Shown piece after piece: positions 61,742 to 64,000 of a DNA stretch of 64,000 bases (position 1 is its first letter; each line of letters starts with the position of its first letter). Origin of the DNA: Actinomycetes bacterium (lineage in GTDB: Bacteria; Actinomycetota; Actinomycetes; Mycobacteriales; Mycobacteriaceae). The DNA is taken from the NCBI GenBank assembly GCA_023418505.1, contig JAEZZR010000002.1:62001-126000 (forward strand), written 5' to 3'. Below the pieces are notes generated by a model that was given only the letters and a program-made list of their open reading frames with translations, was not told the DNA's origin and did no database searches. Both the position numbers and the translations under genes were made by a program.

Positions 61742-64000
61742 ATGCCAAAAACTACCCCCGATTCTATGCCGTCGTTTCCAAAGTGGCTATCTAAGCAGCC
61801 CGACGATTTCCTCATCCGCCTGCTCCACAACCGCCTGCAGGTAGCTACGCCGCAACCTGCTGACTTCGACACTTTGGCCGCTAGACTGCAACTTCGCTCC
61901 GATATGTGGCCGATTTTGCTGCAACTGTCGGCGCTAGAATTGGCGGTAGCAGAGGCCGCTATTTATTTGCTTGACGACGAAGAAGAAGCCGCTACTTCCA
62001 TCACCGAGCTCTCCGATACTGTTCAGGAATTCTTAACAGAAGCTGAGTACGATTCGGCCGATCCGCAACTAAAGCTTCCAGAGCTTTCCGACGTCGTTAG
62101 CGCTTTGACGCGCCTACAAGAATTCGGTGTGGTCTATGGTCTTGATACTGCCCTAGATCCCGCAGACGCAACGGTTACTTTCAGCCTGGAGTTCCTAGAC
62201 TCCTACCCCACGTGGTGGTCGGTATTCCCGTCACCCGGCGCGCCTTCATTGCAGAAAGTGCGCGCGATGCTGGCGGACTTGGATGAGGCGCAGCTGTCTA
62301 TTGTGCAGAAGCTCGCGGAGCATCGTGGCATGGGGGCGTCGAAGGATGCTGCCGAGGATGCTGATCCAGAAACTCCCGTGGCGCGGCTACTAGCTGCAGG
62401 AATTATCGAACGTGTCGAAGGCAATCTGGTGCGTCTGCTGCCCGAGGTACTGCGCGTGGTCAGTGAGGAACAACTGTCGGTGGGGCAGCTGTCATTTATG
62501 GAATCGGTTGCTGTTAGTCCGCGCCCGTCTCAACTTCCGCCACTACCGCTCGAGCACTTACGCAGCGTCGATCATGCCTGCCTCGCGGCGGCGTATCACA
62601 CGGCTTCTCAGCTGATGGATTTCCTACAAGCCCTCGGCCGCACTCCTCTGCCGGAGCTCAAATCCGGTGGTACTGGTGCCCGATCCCAGCAGCGCCTGGC
62701 CGAAACCATGGGCATCACTGAATTAGAGCTCGCGCGCGTCGCCGATTATGCCTGGCGCGCCGGCCTGGTTTCGGTGGGTGTGCCACGTCCGCTACCACCA
62801 GCCGATAATGGCGGCACCTATTTCGCGTCTACCGAGCTTGCCGACGAATTCCTCGCCCAACCCATCAGCACCCGCCTAGCCTGGCTGGCTGCGTGGGCGA
62901 TCACTGCGAAATCACGCCCTTGGCTAATTGGCACCAAGGACAACCAAGGCAAGCGCATCGCGTTGTTTGGCTCTAATACCCGCCCGCGCTTCACCGATGG
63001 AGACAATGCTGCCGACGATGCCCTGGCTCCCGATTTCCAGCTGCTGCGCGTGCTTGCTGGTCGTGCCGTCGCCACGCAAGAGCCGCAGCTCTCAACCGAC
63101 GACGCCAAACAGTTATTCGCTTCCGCCCGCCCTTTCGCGGCACTGAACTTCAGTGATGCAGATTTCGACCACACTCTCCAGCAATGGGCAGGCAGTGGCT
63201 TAGTGCTGCTCACCCGGCGCGCAGGTATCGACTACATCGCAGTATCCAGCTTGGGCATAGCCGTGGCCACCGCACCACACGCCAGCAATCCCGATTCACG
63301 CTTGGTAGAAACTGTAGCGGCTTTGCTACCACCAGCTACCGATCAATTCTTGGTACAAGCGGATCACACGATCATGGTGCCGGCTCCAGCCACTGCAACG
63401 GTGGAACAGATGCTTCGCCTGTGCGCTGCCGTGGAATCGCCTGGATTAGCCAGCATGTATCGGCTCACCGAAAAGACTTTGCAACATGCGTTGACCAGTG
63501 GAGTGTCCGAAACTGAACTGCTGAAATTCTTCCAGCACCACACCATTGGTGCAGTCCCGCAATCGGTGGAATATCTGATTAAGGATGCAGCTCGGCTACT
63601 GCAGCAAGAAACACCAACCGGTGCACCAGGTCGCGCATCCTCCTCCGCTAGGCGCCCATCGCGGATCCTCGAGCCACTACTGATCTTCAGTACCAGCTCC
63701 GGCTCTGGCTCCAGCTCCAGCCCCGGCCGCACGGCCCCCGAGGACAATTTCCTTGACTATTTCCGCCAACTTCTTGCCGATACCTGCCTGAACAACGCGC
63801 TACTTCCGCAGGAAGACAATCGCCTGCAGCGGCTTGGAAACGTCGTAAAGCACCTAAAAAGTACGCAACTGCCTGGTCGCAAGAATCCCGACCACCGCAA
63901 TCCGCGCCCGCAGAACTACCCCAGCTATACCGCGATGTTGCAAGCGGCGGTACACAGCGGAACCGCGGTGGAGATTCAATTTGCCGGCAATAGTGGTGAG
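61742..64000 (+). CDS. Helicase-associated (XPB-like N-terminal domain) protein, partial at the window end
   Basis: An open frame from ATG 61742 (MPKTTPDSMPSFPKWLSKQ) runs 753 codons to the window edge without a stop. It is typical of actinobacterial helicase-C-terminal-domain-like proteins: an N-terminal SFPKWLSKQPDDFLIRLLHNR, several winged-helix-like repeats (LARVADYAWRAGLVSVGVP) and, at ~540-620, LVQADHTIMVPAPATATVEQ and YRLTEKTLQHALTSGVSETEL (Helicase_C_3 region). Its neighbour is usually an XPB/Rad25-like DNA helicase, so the next gene may be one. A Ser/Gly/Pro low-complexity loop lies near 63690-63730. Activity unknown. Confidence 0.82.
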   Translation, partial: MPKTTPDSMPSFPKWLSKQPDDFLIRLLHNRLQVATPQPADFDTLAARLQLRSDMWPILLQLSALELAVAEAAIYLLDDEEEAATSITELSDTVQEFLTEAEYDSADPQLKLPELSDVVSALTRLQEFGVVYGLDTALDPADATVTFSLEFLDSYPTWWSVFPSPGAPSLQKVRAMLADLDEAQLSIVQKLAEHRGMGASKDAAEDADPETPVARLLAAGIIERVEGNLVRLLPEVLRVVSEEQLSVGQLSFMESVAVSPRPSQLPPLPLEHLRSVDHACLAAAYHTASQLMDFLQALGRTPLPELKSGGTGARSQQRLAETMGITELELARVADYAWRAGLVSVGVPRPLPPADNGGTYFASTELADEFLAQPISTRLAWLAAWAITAKSRPWLIGTKDNQGKRIALFGSNTRPRFTDGDNAADDALAPDFQLLRVLAGRAVATQEPQLSTDDAKQLFASARPFAALNFSDADFDHTLQQWAGSGLVLLTRRAGIDYIAVSSLGIAVATAPHASNPDSRLVETVAALLPPATDQFLVQADHTIMVPAPATATVEQMLRLCAAVESPGLASMYRLTEKTLQHALTSGVSETELLKFFQHHTIGAVPQSVEYLIKDAARLLQQETPTGAPGRASSSARRPSRILEPLLIFSTSSGSGSSSSPGRTAPEDNFLDYFRQLLADTCLNNALLPQEDNRLQRLGNVVKHLKSTQLPGRKNPDHRNPRPQNYPSYTAMLQAAVHSGTAVEIQFAGNSGE

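Overview
The window looks like a chromosomal segment of a Corynebacterium-type actinobacterium. Supporting signs are Pmt-type protein O-mannosylation, an MprAB-PepD envelope-stress cluster, the divergent zinc-free ribosomal protein genes (L31B-L32 and L28-L33-S14-S18), a resuscitation-promoting factor, SepH, the Glp/GlpR division pair, a MctC/DUF485 uptake pair, DUF3027/DUF2771 neighbours and a TIGR03089-purE-purK block. No phage genes, transposases, integrases or CRISPR arrays were seen; the segment reads as core chromosome with a few accessory modules.

Layout. 1-9.5 kb: the end of pabB, two adjacent BCCT osmolyte carriers, rsmI divergent from pmt, a zinc-finger membrane protein, a DoxX protein and GlpR. 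9.6-16.3 kb: rimJ, glp (MoeA-like), galU, then divergently a 5-formyl-THF cyclo-ligase, a SAF-domain protein and mscL, followed by an SDR enzyme, a small unknown protein and mog. 16.3-22.1 kb: pepD, mprB and mprA, then the ribosomal-protein block with a structured 5' leader. 22.2-31.6 kb: an iron/siderophore-type ABC importer, an AEC carrier, a TIGR03089 protein, purE/purK, a PH-domain protein, maf and a Cj0069-like protein. 31.8-41.2 kb: a sulfurtransferase, glpK, tRNA-Arg(CCT), a TM2 protein, a large membrane/copper-oxidase fusion, a luciferase-like monooxygenase, a lipoprotein and gcvT. 41.3-51.8 kb: mctC with its DUF485 partner, a CtpE-like P-type ATPase, an XRE-regulated NatAB-type ABC module, rbsK with a nucleoside hydrolase, and an FKBP isomerase. 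51.9-64 kb: gltA, serC, sepH with a DUF6928 gene, an NCS2 permease, DUF3027, DUF2771, a cold-shock protein, rpf, a 68-residue protein and the start of a helicase-associated gene.

Genes with linked roles. Two FtsZ-linked systems (Glp/GlpR and SepH) lie about 45 kb apart. Envelope homeostasis is represented by MprAB-PepD, MscL, the BCCT carriers, Pmt and Rpf. Ribokinase plus nucleoside hydrolase forms a ribonucleoside salvage unit. MctC and citrate synthase fit monocarboxylate use, and a GlxR-like site lies upstream of the mctC unit.

The most unusual signals are at DNA and RNA level. An exact 11-mer, GCTTTACGACG, occurs 13 times in both orientations and in all codon registers, far above a simple chance estimate. 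The 5' region of the L28 operon carries several hairpins, a terminator-like stem and mutually exclusive pairings, suggesting an undescribed attenuator or small RNA.
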